Below are positions 8,821 to 18,410 of a DNA stretch of 64,000 bases, piece by piece. The number at the start of each line of letters is the position of its first letter. Within the stretch, counting starts at the first letter, position 1. Both the position numbers and the translations under genes were made by a program. The stretch spans positions 1 to 64,000 of the forward strand of contig JAPLKG010000003.1 in the NCBI GenBank assembly GCA_026388185.1, given 5' to 3'. This stretch comes from Candidatus Eisenbacteria bacterium. GTDB taxonomy: Bacteria > Eisenbacteria > RBG-16-71-46 > JAFGJU01. The notes beneath the pieces were generated by a model. It saw only the letters and a list, made by a program, of their open reading frames with translations, searched no databases and had not been told where the DNA came from.

Positions 8821-11800
8821 CGCGCTAGTCCACCCTTGGCTGTCGTCAGCGCCTTAACCAAGTGGTACTTGGATATGTCGTCGATCAGATTGGCCTTAAT
8901 GACCGAGAAATCGAGAAATGGCCATTCCTTCTGCACATGCTTGATGAAAGGACCGCGCCCGGAGGTCACAACAACGTGTCTACCGGTCTCATAACCTCCC
9001 AGATACCACTTCGGCTCGGATGCCCGGGGAGCGATCCATTCATCTACTATCCCCTGGTGAATAACAATGATGTCGAATTCTCTGGCCTTTTCTTCCTGAG
9101 TAAGACTATTGAGCACTGCCCAGCCCCTTCTCCGCAGAGAAGCTGACTGGTATTCCTGCAGTGCCGAGTCACGTACGGCGTTCTCGACCGGTTTTGAAAC
9201 AAACAACGGACCGCCGGAACCATCAAAATCAATGCTCAAGGGAATGTAGATCCCAAGGTTCTTGCGAAAATGCTCCATCCTGTCATTGTCGATCTTGCCG
9301 GCGTCAATGAAACTCTCAGCAACTCGCTCATCAATAACCAGAACTTTGGCAAGAGCCGTCTCAAGCAGCGACAAGATCAGATAGTCTTTCAAGAATGGGT
9401 CTTTGGGAGGTGAGCTCAGTAACGCAAACAACTTGAGCGCCTTCTCGCTGTCCCCGGTCAGGCTATGATGGATGGCCAGATGTTCCATGCTGAAACCTTC
9501 GTTTTTGAATACACTACTTAATACTTCATGATTGTCATAAACGACAAGAGTCTCATCATTCCCTCGGCAGACATGCTCGGCAATAGAGTTGACCTGTCCG
9601 CCTGCCGAGCAGTATGCAAGCTTCTTCAGCAGTTTGGACTCGTCATCAGTCAGCACAACGTCGAGATGCACCAAGTCCTCCAATTGAGTCATCCCTTGCC
9701 AGCGATTCGCGATTGATTCCCGGGCACTCCCGTCGAAGGAAATGACAATGTGATACTTTCTCTCGGGAAGGTCACTCCTCTCTTGTCTTCCCGCTCGCCA
9801 AGTCTTAAACCAGTCCTTGTAGCTTGATAGGATGAAGCCCTTCCAGTCTTCCTCCAATACCTGTGCTTTCGTGAACTGCTCCGGGACATCATATCCATCA
9901 AGAACCCGGTAAGGCCAGAACCATTGAGGCCATGCCTTGCTCTCCTGGTTCTTTGCCATTTTGTCACTGAGTATGGTCAGAGCATAGCATTGGTTGGAAG
10001 ACGCCAGGCTGCCTTGAGAGTCAGCCTTATGGATGCCCAATTTCGCGGGAACAGCCCTTACCCTGGGGTCCACAATCAGCAGATTCTTGGGCATCTCCAG
10101 GTAGAACTTGTACGTAAGCCGATCCTTTCTATCTTCATCCGCCCAAATGTAGTACCGCGTCTCCGCGTCCTCACGTACATACAAGGAATCCGCAGATGAC
10201 CCTGCTAAGAGTCTTGCACATTCTTTCATCTCCACTATTCCCATGTTCTCGTAGTTGGGCGTCCCTGTCGTCTCGTCAATCACTGGTTTTCGTATCATAT
10301 CGTTGATCTTTGCAGCGAGCGCTTTGCCTCCACGCTCTATGTTTGGACTTAGATTGTCGAAAATCTCAACCCCCCAGCCTCCCTTTTCCTCGTCCAAAGT
10401 GCAGTTGATGAAAACTCTTAGATCTTCTTCTTTCTCTCCGTATTTCGCAGAATTCCGCATCACGTTCTCCAATATAGTGTAGAAAGCGTGACATCCGGTC
10501 CTTCCTCGAGGGATACCGACGAGAAAGTCCTCAACAGGAGCTTCATCTAACCCAATGGGCTGCTTCTCGCTATAGTACTTGTACCAAGCTATCGGCTCGC
10601 TCCTCCCGTCATTGATTGTCCTTGATGCTAGTTGCCCATTCATGACAAAGTGAATGTTGCCACACGAATACCCGTGACTTCTGACAAGCCAGTCGAGCAG
10701 CGGAACGTTCTGCAAGAATCCGTTGAGTAGCTCACCATAGAACCAGACGCTCTCCGTGGTTCCAGCCCACCCTGCAGTAACTCCCGCAATAAAGTCCATC
10801 CTCTCCTGAAGATAGCGGCTGAACAACTTCATCGAGCTACCGTATGAAGAGTCACTCATGTTCACCCCGGCCAAAACGTGACTACCGATGTTATGCGACA
10901 TGTTGCGGGCCATGATGGCGGCGACAGCGGAACGTAGCGATTGCTCCAGAACCCTCTGCTTGTCGATCATGACCTGCGGTATGGCGAAAACACTGCTCAC
11001 CATATGCTGAAGTAGCCTGTCGACGGGCGCGTCGAGTCGTTCGCGTAACACAAGAAAAACCCCTCCAATTGGCGTGCCCGTGAAGATAAGGCAGGGGTAC
11101 GTAACTAGCCATTTCCAATCTTCGGGGGCAACGAGGTCGAAAACCAACAGTACCCTGAGGAAGCGTTTCACTTCGCCCTCGGTTCGTTCTATCCGGAGAT
11201 TGCACGTGTCTTTTAGCTTCGTCTTGAATTCGGTGCAGAAAGCCGAGACTTGAGAGACCATTTCCTCCTCAATAGGAGAGAGGTACCATTCCATGACAGA
11301 ATCTATCGACTCCTTTTCACCAAGAACTCGATCACGGGCTTCATATCGGGGCCGGTGTTTGTTCATCCAGTCTGCTATCTCAGAGTAGACTTCGGGCAGC
11401 TCCAGTTGGCACACAACGGAAGCCTCGGCAGGGGGTAAACAAAGTTCTGGTGGTATTACATTGCGATTTCTGGCCAGAGCAATGATTTTTCTATTCCATG
11501 GATCGGTCAGAAAAAGCTGGGTGACTGTGTGAACACGATCGTTGCCGGGCCTTAATAGCCAATTCCTCACAACTCTGCCAAAGAAGATTCTGTCTCCAGG
11601 TTTGTAATAGTCACTTTGGAGAAACTGCGTCGCACAGTGTGACTCAGTGAGAGGGTCCCAGAAATTAACAGAGCCCCACATCATGTCTGGTTTGGCCTTA
11701 TCTCTTGAACACACATTGAGCATTCTTATGATGGGAGCAAATATCCAGTACAGAACGGGGCAGGGCATCGACATGTCGAGTCGAGATGTCTCCGATTCCT

Positions 11801-13148
11801 CCAGATTTAGGAGCCCCTTCAGGACGGCAGAAATAAGTTCACGGTTTTCGAGGAACTCGCGGATTTTTCTTTCCCTTATCGCATGCTGAAAGGTGCTGCC
11901 CGAGAAGAAGGCCTTACTTCTGGCAAATGCCGCACTAGACAACGAGGTCAGAAACTCCAGGTCTTCGCATAGAAAACGCTTCGCTGCGCCGAGGGAGCGC
12001 TTTTCGTATTCCTCCACACTAGCGGCTGGGAAGCGCGTCCTGATTCGCCCCCTGAGCCTCGACTCAGCCAACTCGCTCTCCATTGATAGTGGAACATCCT
12101 TTGCGGGGAAAACGCAATCCCTGCTGCCACAAAAGTAAGCATTCGCCACGCACGGACAGAGGGGCACTTGCGCCTTGCTGCATGCTTCGACAACGGGTTG
12201 AAGCAGTTCTTCTTGCAGTTCCCTCTTGAGAACCTGCATCCTGAGTCCATCACTTCTCTGCCGCGGCTCACCTTTCTCGTTGGCCGTGAAAAAGGTGGAG
12301 TACTCACTAGCTACACCGTCATTCCAGTACCTCAACTTGTACTTAACATCGTCGTCAAACGTCATCACGTTGCTGATCACCATCATTTCGTCGCTAACGT
12401 CTGAAGAGGACTTCGCGAAGATTTCTGCGTACCTTCCTACAGCTTCCCGGATGTCCTCGACTGTCTGTCCTGGCAACTCATCTCTTATTCTCGGAATGAT
12501 CGGATCGAGTCGTAATCTAACGGGAACGTGCAACGATACCAGTTCGGCAATGGCCGAGAATCGCTCGGACGCTGGAGGTGCCTCGCTATGGAAGATGCCC
12601 TCCGCCGCTGGGCCAGCGGACATTGATGGAATGGTCACTTCAACTACAAGCGGAGTCTTTTGTGCGACCGCGGCGTATTCAGGGTCAAGAAAGATCTGGG
12701 GGTTCTGTGTGATGACCACCAGCGGGAAGCCATGGTGGGCCAGAGTCTGCAGTACCGACAGGGCATATTTGTGGTCCGTCTCAAGAGGCTGAAATGGATC
12801 TGTTGAACATGAGACCATCACTGGGAGTTTGGGCAGGCCCAGACCTGTTGCGGTCTCGATATCCTTTTTGAGATACTTGGCGATGTCTCGACTGAAAACC
12901 CTTGGCTCGTGGGGATGATTGCAGACATAGCAAAACCTGCACTGAAAAGCACAGCCCCGGTACACGTTGACTCGCAGACGAGCCGGACAGCCGACGCCAA
13001 ACATGTGAAAGGCATCAAGAACACGGAGATTTGCTTTTGTGTACCCGGCCATGATTCGAGCCGCATCGCCGATACTGCCGGGTACTGCAGATCTCTCAGC
13101 TGCTCCGCCAGTGCAGTTTTCATCGAGTGAAGGACCGTTTTCTAACAT
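8817..13148 (-). CDS. SPL-type radical SAM domain fused to a histidine-kinase-like module
   Basis: A 1443-residue fusion. Residues about 40-345 are a radical SAM domain of the spore-photoproduct-lyase/COG1533 type: NVYRGC and then C66-x3-C70-x2-C73, plus a second cysteine group (LCPC 331-334, FCGSRDC 340-346) that may hold another cluster. Residues 450-740 are a probable sensor/linker. Residues 747-761 resemble an H-box (ARNMSHNIGSHVLAG; candidate His752 or His757), followed by an HATPase with N-box TILENVMRNSAKYG (891-904), VEIFDN (927-932) and a glycine-rich NMGIVEMKECARLLAG. The last 350 residues are alpha/beta and unassigned. First gene of a minus-strand operon that ends in a sigma-54 activator. 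It may couple radical chemistry or redox/DNA sensing to phosphorylation. The fusion is seen directly; the substrate is unknown. Confidence 0.85.
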   Translation of the reverse strand: MLENGPSLDENCTGGAAERSAVPGSIGDAARIMAGYTKANLRVLDAFHMFGVGCPARLRVNVYRGCAFQCRFCYVCNHPHEPRVFSRDIAKYLKKDIETATGLGLPKLPVMVSCSTDPFQPLETDHKYALSVLQTLAHHGFPLVVITQNPQIFLDPEYAAVAQKTPLVVEVTIPSMSAGPAAEGIFHSEAPPASERFSAIAELVSLHVPVRLRLDPIIPRIRDELPGQTVEDIREAVGRYAEIFAKSSSDVSDEMMVISNVMTFDDDVKYKLRYWNDGVASEYSTFFTANEKGEPRQRSDGLRMQVLKRELQEELLQPVVEACSKAQVPLCPCVANAYFCGSRDCVFPAKDVPLSMESELAESRLRGRIRTRFPAASVEEYEKRSLGAAKRFLCEDLEFLTSLSSAAFARSKAFFSGSTFQHAIRERKIREFLENRELISAVLKGLLNLEESETSRLDMSMPCPVLYWIFAPIIRMLNVCSRDKAKPDMMWGSVNFWDPLTESHCATQFLQSDYYKPGDRIFFGRVVRNWLLRPGNDRVHTVTQLFLTDPWNRKIIALARNRNVIPPELCLPPAEASVVCQLELPEVYSEIADWMNKHRPRYEARDRVLGEKESIDSVMEWYLSPIEEEMVSQVSAFCTEFKTKLKDTCNLRIERTEGEVKRFLRVLLVFDLVAPEDWKWLVTYPCLIFTGTPIGGVFLVLRERLDAPVDRLLQHMVSSVFAIPQVMIDKQRVLEQSLRSAVAAIMARNMSHNIGSHVLAGVNMSDSSYGSSMKLFSRYLQERMDFIAGVTAGWAGTTESVWFYGELLNGFLQNVPLLDWLVRSHGYSCGNIHFVMNGQLASRTINDGRSEPIAWYKYYSEKQPIGLDEAPVEDFLVGIPRGRTGCHAFYTILENVMRNSAKYGEKEEDLRVFINCTLDEEKGGWGVEIFDNLSPNIERGGKALAAKINDMIRKPVIDETTGTPNYENMGIVEMKECARLLAGSSADSLYVREDAETRYYIWADEDRKDRLTYKFYLEMPKNLLIVDPRVRAVPAKLGIHKADSQGSLASSNQCYALTILSDKMAKNQESKAWPQWFWPYRVLDGYDVPEQFTKAQVLEEDWKGFILSSYKDWFKTWRAGRQERSDLPERKYHIVISFDGSARESIANRWQGMTQLEDLVHLDVVLTDDESKLLKKLAYCSAGGQVNSIAEHVCRGNDETLVVYDNHEVLSSVFKNEGFSMEHLAIHHSLTGDSEKALKLFALLSSPPKDPFLKDYLILSLLETALAKVLVIDERVAESFIDAGKIDNDRMEHFRKNLGIYIPLSIDFDGSGGPLFVSKPVENAVRDSALQEYQSASLRRRGWAVLNSLTQEEKAREFDIIVIHQGIVDEWIAPRASEPKWYLGGYETGRHVVVTSGRGPFIKHVQKEWPFLDFSVIKANLIDDISKYHLVKALTTAKGGLAR

Positions 13149-13545
13149 TCCATTCCTTCCGTACCCGTGTCCATTTGCAGACTGGATCGGGCTGTCTGTT
13201 GACCTCTCTCAGAGCGGGATAGGATGCTAACCGCTTGTGGCTAGCTGACTTCAGTTTCTCGTTTGCAAAGCTGAAGTACTGATGCATCAAAGGTTCAGCG
13301 GGAGCACGCTAAGGTTCCTTACTGCGTCGGCCAGAAGCAGCTCGGTCGGAGAGACAGTACTTCGTGTTTTCCTTCCTCCGAAATCGGAGACCTGCCCGTC
13401 CTGCAAAACGTCGTCCCTCTTCTCTTCTGAAGGCTGTAGGAGGATACGATGTGAAGTTCTCTTGTTTCGTTCGCCTTGGCAGAACGTTAGTCATGGTCAT
13501 GAAGTCCCCCGGAGCACAACGGCCTTTGGAGCACTTCGCTTCCGA
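13149..13545 (-). other. Gene-free gap between livK and the radical SAM/kinase operon
   Basis: About 400 bases between the livK stop and the start of the radical SAM/kinase gene. No convincing protein, RNA or terminator is seen; frames here have no recognisable content. The gap probably carries the promoter of the kinase operon, but I could not pick a credible -35/-10 or -24/-12 pair. Read-through from the transporter operon is possible because no strong terminator hairpin is visible. Confidence 0.4.
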
Positions 13546-14679
13546 TTATCGCACATTGGCAGGCGAGAGCTTTCCTTTGTCGAGTTTCACGATGCTGAGC
13601 GGGAACTTGATGTTCCTATCGCTTCTCACACTGAGTGTCCCCATGGCGCCAGGATAGTCCTTCAACTCCATGAGCCCGTCTTTGATCTCTTGGGCACTAT
13701 ACCCCTTGTTCTTCATAGCTGTCGCAACCATCATCATTCCGTCATACGCGAAGCCGGCGAAGACATTGGGATCACTATTGTACATCTTGTGGAATCTCTC
13801 AATGAAGGCTCTTGCGGCGGGTTCCTGGGAGTCCAAGCTGAAAGCAGGACTGGTGAAATACGCCCCTTCAAGGCTACCAGCAGAGAGCGCAATGAAAGCA
13901 GGAATTGACATGGCCATAGGGGCGGCCAAGATACCCTTGTAACCTAGTTCGCGTAACTGCTTCGCGAGAAGCACGCCTGCCTTGGTATACCCAATAATGT
14001 AGATTCCCTCCGGGTTGTAACTCTTGGCTTTCGCCGCAATGTTCTTGAAGTCCCCCTGATCCAACGTATAGCTATCTGACCAGACTATGTTCCCACCGTA
14101 GGTCTGAAGGGTACTCTTCAGAGCCTCGAAGGAGCCGATACCAAAATCATCATTGCAGTATAGAGCGACGATGTTCTTCAGCTTCAATGCGTGCATCATG
14201 AAATCACCCATTATGAGCGCTTCATCATCGCTGCCTGGATGATCTCGTACGACCCACTCGCTTTGTTTCGTAATCCCGGGGTAGGAGACGGCTATGAGCA
14301 TTGTCGGAATCCGTGACTTCAAGGTAAGAGGCACGACAGCATTCGCCACGGAACTTAGGGCCGAGATGATCACTGGGACTTTGTCAACGTCTGCGAGTTT
14401 CCCGAAAGCGGTCACGCCATCCTTCGCCTGACCCTTACTGTCCTCGAATGAAACCTCTATCTTCCGACCACTCACACCACCATTTTCGTTGATCTCTGCT
14501 TGTGCGGCCTCGATGCCCTTCCTTTGCCACTCACCGATGTCGGAAGTCGGACCTGTTAAGGGCAATATGGCACCAACCTTTATGGTGCCGGACTTTCCAG
14601 TGCAGTTCAAGCCAATCACCGCGCTGCAAAAAACGAGGAGAGTCGCACCGACCAGATACCACAGTTTCTTGTTCTTCAC
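13546..14679 (-). CDS. livK: Branched-chain amino-acid type ABC transporter substrate-binding protein
   Basis: 377-residue periplasmic binding protein of the Leu/Ile/Val (Peripla_BP_6) family. It starts with a basic N-terminus and hydrophobic signal segment (YLVGATLLVFCSAVIG) and a cysteine at residue 26 in a poor lipobox (GLNC), so lipidation is possible but atypical. The mature part opens IKVGAILPLTGPTSDIGEWQ, typical of the family. Last gene of the REC-livHMGF-livK operon; its start overlaps the livF stop by four bases. The ligand may be an amino acid, amide or urea-like compound; the sequence alone does not decide. Confidence 0.9.
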   Translation of the reverse strand: MKNKKLWYLVGATLLVFCSAVIGLNCTGKSGTIKVGAILPLTGPTSDIGEWQRKGIEAAQAEINENGGVSGRKIEVSFEDSKGQAKDGVTAFGKLADVDKVPVIISALSSVANAVVPLTLKSRIPTMLIAVSYPGITKQSEWVVRDHPGSDDEALIMGDFMMHALKLKNIVALYCNDDFGIGSFEALKSTLQTYGGNIVWSDSYTLDQGDFKNIAAKAKSYNPEGIYIIGYTKAGVLLAKQLRELGYKGILAAPMAMSIPAFIALSAGSLEGAYFTSPAFSLDSQEPAARAFIERFHKMYNSDPNVFAGFAYDGMMMVATAMKNKGYSAQEIKDGLMELKDYPGAMGTLSVRSDRNIKFPLSIVKLDKGKLSPANVR

Positions 14680-15518
14680 GTCCCACTCCTTTTCTTGAGA
14701 AGAGACTCCCCAGAGTCAGCAAACTGTTTGTTCGCTGATCCTAGGAAGAGCTGTTCCAGTTTCCCATTCGTAAGCCACTCGCTGGGTCTCTTCGTTTCCA
14801 TGGCTAACCGACCGCTGGCAAGAGCAACCGCATGTCCTACCACAGTGAGCGCTTCTAGCACGTTCTGCTCGACCATGATAATCGCAGTGCCCCAATCTTT
14901 GGCGACTATTGTCACTTTGTCAAGCATTTCGTGCACAAGTTTCGGGGAAAGCCCGGCCGAAGGTTCGTCCAGAAGCATTAACACCGGTCGGCGCACGAGC
15001 ACCATGCTAAGCGCCAAAGCCTGTCGCTCCCCACCGGACAGAACGCCGGCCCGTTTCCCCAACATCTCTCTCAGGTTCGGAAAGAGTTTCAAAACCTGCT
15101 CCACATTCTTTTTCAGTTCAGCCTCGTTCAATGATATGCCGGCCGTGCGCAGATTCTCGAGCACGGTCAAACTGGGGAAGACCCGGCCGCCTTGCATGAA
15201 ATAGCCGATTCCGACCCGCGCGCGCTGGTGGGCCGAGAACCCGGTGATATCAGTGCCATTAAATGATACTCGGCCGGTTGAGGGCTCGAGGAATCCGGCG
15301 ATGACTTTCAGTAGAGTGGATTTGCCCGCACCGTTGGGGCCGATGAGGGCAAGGAGGTCACCGCGGCTGACTTCAAGTGTGATGCCGCGAAGGATCTCCT
15401 TCTTGCCATAGCCGGCGCGGATGGACTCGATCCGCAGAATCTCCTGGGAGGAGGGACGTGGGGCGAAAGGGACGTCCGGCGTCACGGAATGTGGATTGTC
15501 CGTTGCGGGTTGTTTCAT
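14676..15518 (-). CDS. livF: ABC transporter ATPase, LivF type
   Basis: 280-residue ATP-binding subunit. Walker A GPNGAGKST, signature LSGGERQALAL and Walker B VLMLLDEPSAGLSP followed by the switch histidine region (IIMVEQNV) are all present. The IGYFMQGGRVFPSLTVLENL segment is typical of LivF, which lacks the long LivG insertion. The N-terminus is about 30 residues longer than usual (MKQPATDNPHSVTPDVPF), so the true start might lie later. It pairs with LivG on LivH/LivM to energise uptake. Confidence 0.92.
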   Translation of the reverse strand: MKQPATDNPHSVTPDVPFAPRPSSQEILRIESIRAGYGKKEILRGITLEVSRGDLLALIGPNGAGKSTLLKVIAGFLEPSTGRVSFNGTDITGFSAHQRARVGIGYFMQGGRVFPSLTVLENLRTAGISLNEAELKKNVEQVLKLFPNLREMLGKRAGVLSGGERQALALSMVLVRRPVLMLLDEPSAGLSPKLVHEMLDKVTIVAKDWGTAIIMVEQNVLEALTVVGHAVALASGRLAMETKRPSEWLTNGKLEQLFLGSANKQFADSGESLLKKRSGT

Positions 15519-15528
15519 GTTTGCACCC

Positions 15529-16284
15529 TCAGATCCCGATGTATGCCCTTCTTACTTCCGGATCACAGAGCACTTCATTGGGCTGGCCAAAGGCTGTAAC
15601 CTGACCTTCGTCAAGAAAATAGACCCAGTCGGCAATGTCAATCACGACATTCATGTTGTGTTCGATGAAGATGACCGTCTTGCCATTCTGCGTGAGTTTG
15701 CGAATGACATCTAGTAGGCTACCGACCATCGTCGGATTCACACCAGCAGTGGGTTCGTCAAGAAGCATAACGTCCGCATCCGCTGCGAGCAGCCGGGCGA
15801 TAGACAAAAGTTTCTGCTGACCATAGGACAGGTTCTCAGCCATATCGTCAGCCTTATCAGCCAGGCCAACGAACCGGAGCAACTCCATTGTCTTACCGTA
15901 ACGACTCTTCTCTTCGCGGTTCACTTTCGGCCTTGCGAGCAGCGCCATCAACGGATTCTCACCCGTCTGTCTCTGAAATCCCACGAGTACGTTATCAAGC
16001 ACCTTCATGCGCATGAACAGATGAACATCCTGGAACGCCCGACCGATTCCCATCCTGGCAATCTGCCACGGGGCAAGACCGGTGATTGGACTCCCGCAGT
16101 AGCAGGTCTTTCCTTCATCAGGATACAAGAAGCCGCTGATCAGGTTAAAGATAGTGGTCTTGCCTGCGCCGTTGGGGCCAATTAGACCGGTGATGCGCCC
16201 TTGTCGGAAGCCCATTGAGACATGATCCACGGCACAGACACCACCAAAGAATTTCGTGATGCTCTTGAGTTCGAGGATCGTCAT
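15529..16284 (-). CDS. livG: ABC transporter ATPase, LivG type
   Basis: 251-residue ATP-binding subunit. It has Walker A GPNGAGKTT, the LivG-type GRAFQDVHLFMRMKVLDNV region, an ABC signature degraded to LSYGQQKLLSI, Walker B VMLLDEPTAGVNP and the switch segment VIFIEHNM. LSYGQ instead of LSGGQ is common in this subfamily. Its start overlaps the livM stop (ATGA) and livF follows after ten bases. Confidence 0.93.
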   Translation of the reverse strand: MTILELKSITKFFGGVCAVDHVSMGFRQGRITGLIGPNGAGKTTIFNLISGFLYPDEGKTCYCGSPITGLAPWQIARMGIGRAFQDVHLFMRMKVLDNVLVGFQRQTGENPLMALLARPKVNREEKSRYGKTMELLRFVGLADKADDMAENLSYGQQKLLSIARLLAADADVMLLDEPTAGVNPTMVGSLLDVIRKLTQNGKTVIFIEHNMNVVIDIADWVYFLDEGQVTAFGQPNEVLCDPEVRRAYIGI

Positions 16285-17150
16285 TGGAACTTGTACTCCC
16301 CAAGCAGTCCCCGAGGCCGAAATCTCATGATCAGGATGATCAACAGGCCGTAGATAATCTGCCGGACATTGGCCGCAATCGCATCGGGCATCCGGACAAA
16401 ACGCAGAATCTCCGGCAGCAGAATCATCAGGACGGTGCCGATGAGCGGGCCGACGATATTGCCGGTGCCGCCGATTATGATGATCGAGAGGATGAAAACC
16501 GACTCCATGAGCGTGAAGCTCGTGGGATCGATGTAACCCATATAGCCGGCGAATAGCGAACCGGAGACCGCAGCGAAGCCTGCACCAATGGCAAATGCGA
16601 CTACTTTGAATCGAGGTATGTCCTTACCCAGAGCCGCGGCAGCCATCTCATCTTCCCGGATCGCTTTCAGGACTCGCCCAAACGGCGAATTGCCGATCAG
16701 ATGTAGCAGTCCGATGCAGATCGCGGCGATCACTGCGCTCAAGAGCAAGAATAACCCAAGTGAGCCAAACTCCAGGCCCAGGATGGCTGGCCGCGGAATT
16801 CCGGGTATGCCATACGGCCCGCGCGTCAACCCGATCCAATTATAGAGAATGGTAAAGACAATGATCTGAAAGCCAAGAGCGGCAAGGACAAAATAATCGC
16901 CTTTCAGCCGTAGCGACGGAACCGAAATCGTCAAGCTGAGTAGCATCGCGCCAATCACCGCGAGCGCCAAGGCCGGTACAAATCCAATGTGAGCGTTCAT
17001 AATCAGAAGCGTACTGATATATGCACCGATACCGTAGAATGCAGCATGACACATCGAGAGCAGGCCGGTGAAACCGACTATAAGATTGAGCGAAAGTGCG
17101 AGGATTAGGTAGATTGACATCATGATCAAGATATGCAAGATGTAATTCAT
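16281..17150 (-). CDS. livM: ABC transporter permease, LivM type
   Basis: 289-residue inner-membrane permease with about eight hydrophobic segments and the family hallmark regions LSLNLIVGFTGLLSMCHAAFYGIGAY near the N-terminus and AFAIGAGFAAVSGSLFAGYMGYIDP with GGTGNIVGPLIGT near the C-terminus. With LivH it forms the channel. Start overlaps the livH stop by four bases. Confidence 0.93.
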   Translation of the reverse strand: MNYILHILIMMSIYLILALSLNLIVGFTGLLSMCHAAFYGIGAYISTLLIMNAHIGFVPALALAVIGAMLLSLTISVPSLRLKGDYFVLAALGFQIIVFTILYNWIGLTRGPYGIPGIPRPAILGLEFGSLGLFLLLSAVIAAICIGLLHLIGNSPFGRVLKAIREDEMAAAALGKDIPRFKVVAFAIGAGFAAVSGSLFAGYMGYIDPTSFTLMESVFILSIIIIGGTGNIVGPLIGTVLMILLPEILRFVRMPDAIAANVRQIIYGLLIILIMRFRPRGLLGEYKFQ

Positions 17151-18028
17151 TTCGCCATCTCTTCCGCCCGACGCTGGCTGCCGAAGATACCCTGGGGTCG
17201 AGAGAAGAGGAAGGTGACAAGCAGCACGAAGGTCACCATGTCCTGCCAGCGAGCCGAGAACTTCCAGACCGCGAGACTCTGCAACAAACCGATCGCCACC
17301 CCCCCGATTGCAGCGCCTTCAAAGATACCCACTCCGCCGATAATCACCGCCACGGCGCCATTCAGGATTGCCGCCATGCCGATATTTGGATCAATCCCGA
17401 CATCTGACCCGATGAGCATTGCAGCCACCGCGGCCAGGGCTGAGCCGAGCGCTAAGACGCTCCAGCGCAGGCACCGAGGACTCACACCTATTGCGGAAAC
17501 CAGCTCTGGATCGTCGCGCAGCGCCCTAATAAGTTTACCCAACCGAGAGAAACGTAGCAGCGCTGCGACCAGAGCAAAAAGCACTACAGAAGCGACCACG
17601 GTCCACACTTGAATCTGAGTGAGAATCACGCCGCCGATAGTGTGGGTTGCCTGGATCCCGGGGTTCAATACCTTGGTCTCATTCCCGTAGAGCATCGCAA
17701 CAACATTGACCAGCACGATGTACAAACCGAGCGAACTTAGCATCTGAATCAGTTGCGAGGAACCGCGCTTGACCAGCGGCCGATAGAGCGCCTCCTCAAT
17801 CCCGATCCCAAACAGAGCGATAAAAACGATGACTATCAGGGCCGCGGGTATCAGTGGTACGTGCCAAAGATTGTGAAGCGTGAAAAATAGGTAGGCGGCT
17901 AGAGTGTAAACGGCACCGTGAACGAAATGGAATGTTCTAGTCGTGCTGTAGATTAGAGCGAAGCCGAGAGCGACCAGTGTATAGGAGCACCCCATGACGA
18001 AGCCGTTGGCCAGCAGTTGAATGAGCAT
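17147..18028 (-). CDS. livH: ABC transporter permease, LivH type
   Basis: 293-residue inner-membrane permease. It shows the usual N-terminal LLANGFVMGCSYTLVALGFAL, the THTIGGV region and GGVGIFEGAAIGGVAIG near the end, with about eight hydrophobic segments. It begins four bases after the stop of the lone receiver gene, which ties that regulator to the transporter operon. Confidence 0.93.
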   Translation of the reverse strand: MLIQLLANGFVMGCSYTLVALGFALIYSTTRTFHFVHGAVYTLAAYLFFTLHNLWHVPLIPAALIVIVFIALFGIGIEEALYRPLVKRGSSQLIQMLSSLGLYIVLVNVVAMLYGNETKVLNPGIQATHTIGGVILTQIQVWTVVASVVLFALVAALLRFSRLGKLIRALRDDPELVSAIGVSPRCLRWSVLALGSALAAVAAMLIGSDVGIDPNIGMAAILNGAVAVIIGGVGIFEGAAIGGVAIGLLQSLAVWKFSARWQDMVTFVLLVTFLFSRPQGIFGSQRRAEEMAK

Positions 18029-18032
18029 AGTG

Positions 18033-18395
18033 TTACTTCGCGTGTGTACGGATGACTTCCTTCAATTCCTGGAGGTTGATCGGCTTCTTCAAGTAGTGAA
18101 CGGCACCAAGATTCACAGCATCAGTAGCAGCATCCCAGTCACGATAGGCACTCATCATTACCACCGGGACATTAGGAAATCGCTCATGCAGCCAACCAAG
18201 CAGTAAGATGCCGTCGCGATTAGCGGGGTCCTCCTCCGAAAGACGCACGTCAACCAATGCAAGATTGATCTCCGCACTCATCTTCTGTTTAGCTTCCTCA
18301 AAACTTGCAGCCGTGATGGTTTCGTATTCGCTCTTGAGTGCGCGTGAGAGCGAATTCAGATATTCTTGGACGTCGTCCACAATGAGCAGTTTCAT
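18033..18395 (-). CDS. Single-domain response regulator heading the liv-type operon
   Basis: 120 residues, a receiver domain and nothing else (KLLIVDD at 2-8; phosphoacceptor Asp in LVDVRL about residue 49; MMSAYRDWDAATDAV; KKP near 104). No output domain, so it acts by protein contact or phosphotransfer, like Spo0F or CheY. The loop after the phosphoacceptor is lengthened (RLSEEDPANRDG) in the same place as in the sigma-54 activator encoded at 3973 (RLDESENTTG), suggesting the two receivers see the same kinase. No kinase gene is adjacent; the radical SAM/kinase at 8817-13148 is the nearest. First gene of the transporter operon, directly behind a sigma-54-type promoter. Confidence 0.88.
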   Translation of the reverse strand: MKLLIVDDVQEYLNSLSRALKSEYETITAASFEEAKQKMSAEINLALVDVRLSEEDPANRDGILLLGWLHERFPNVPVVMMSAYRDWDAATDAVNLGAVHYLKKPINLQELKEVIRTHAK

Positions 18396-18410
18396 ACTGG
18401 CCTACCTTAC

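Noticed and set aside
13282-13908. 208-codon plus-strand frame
   Set aside because: Antisense to livK for most of its length, no start signal.
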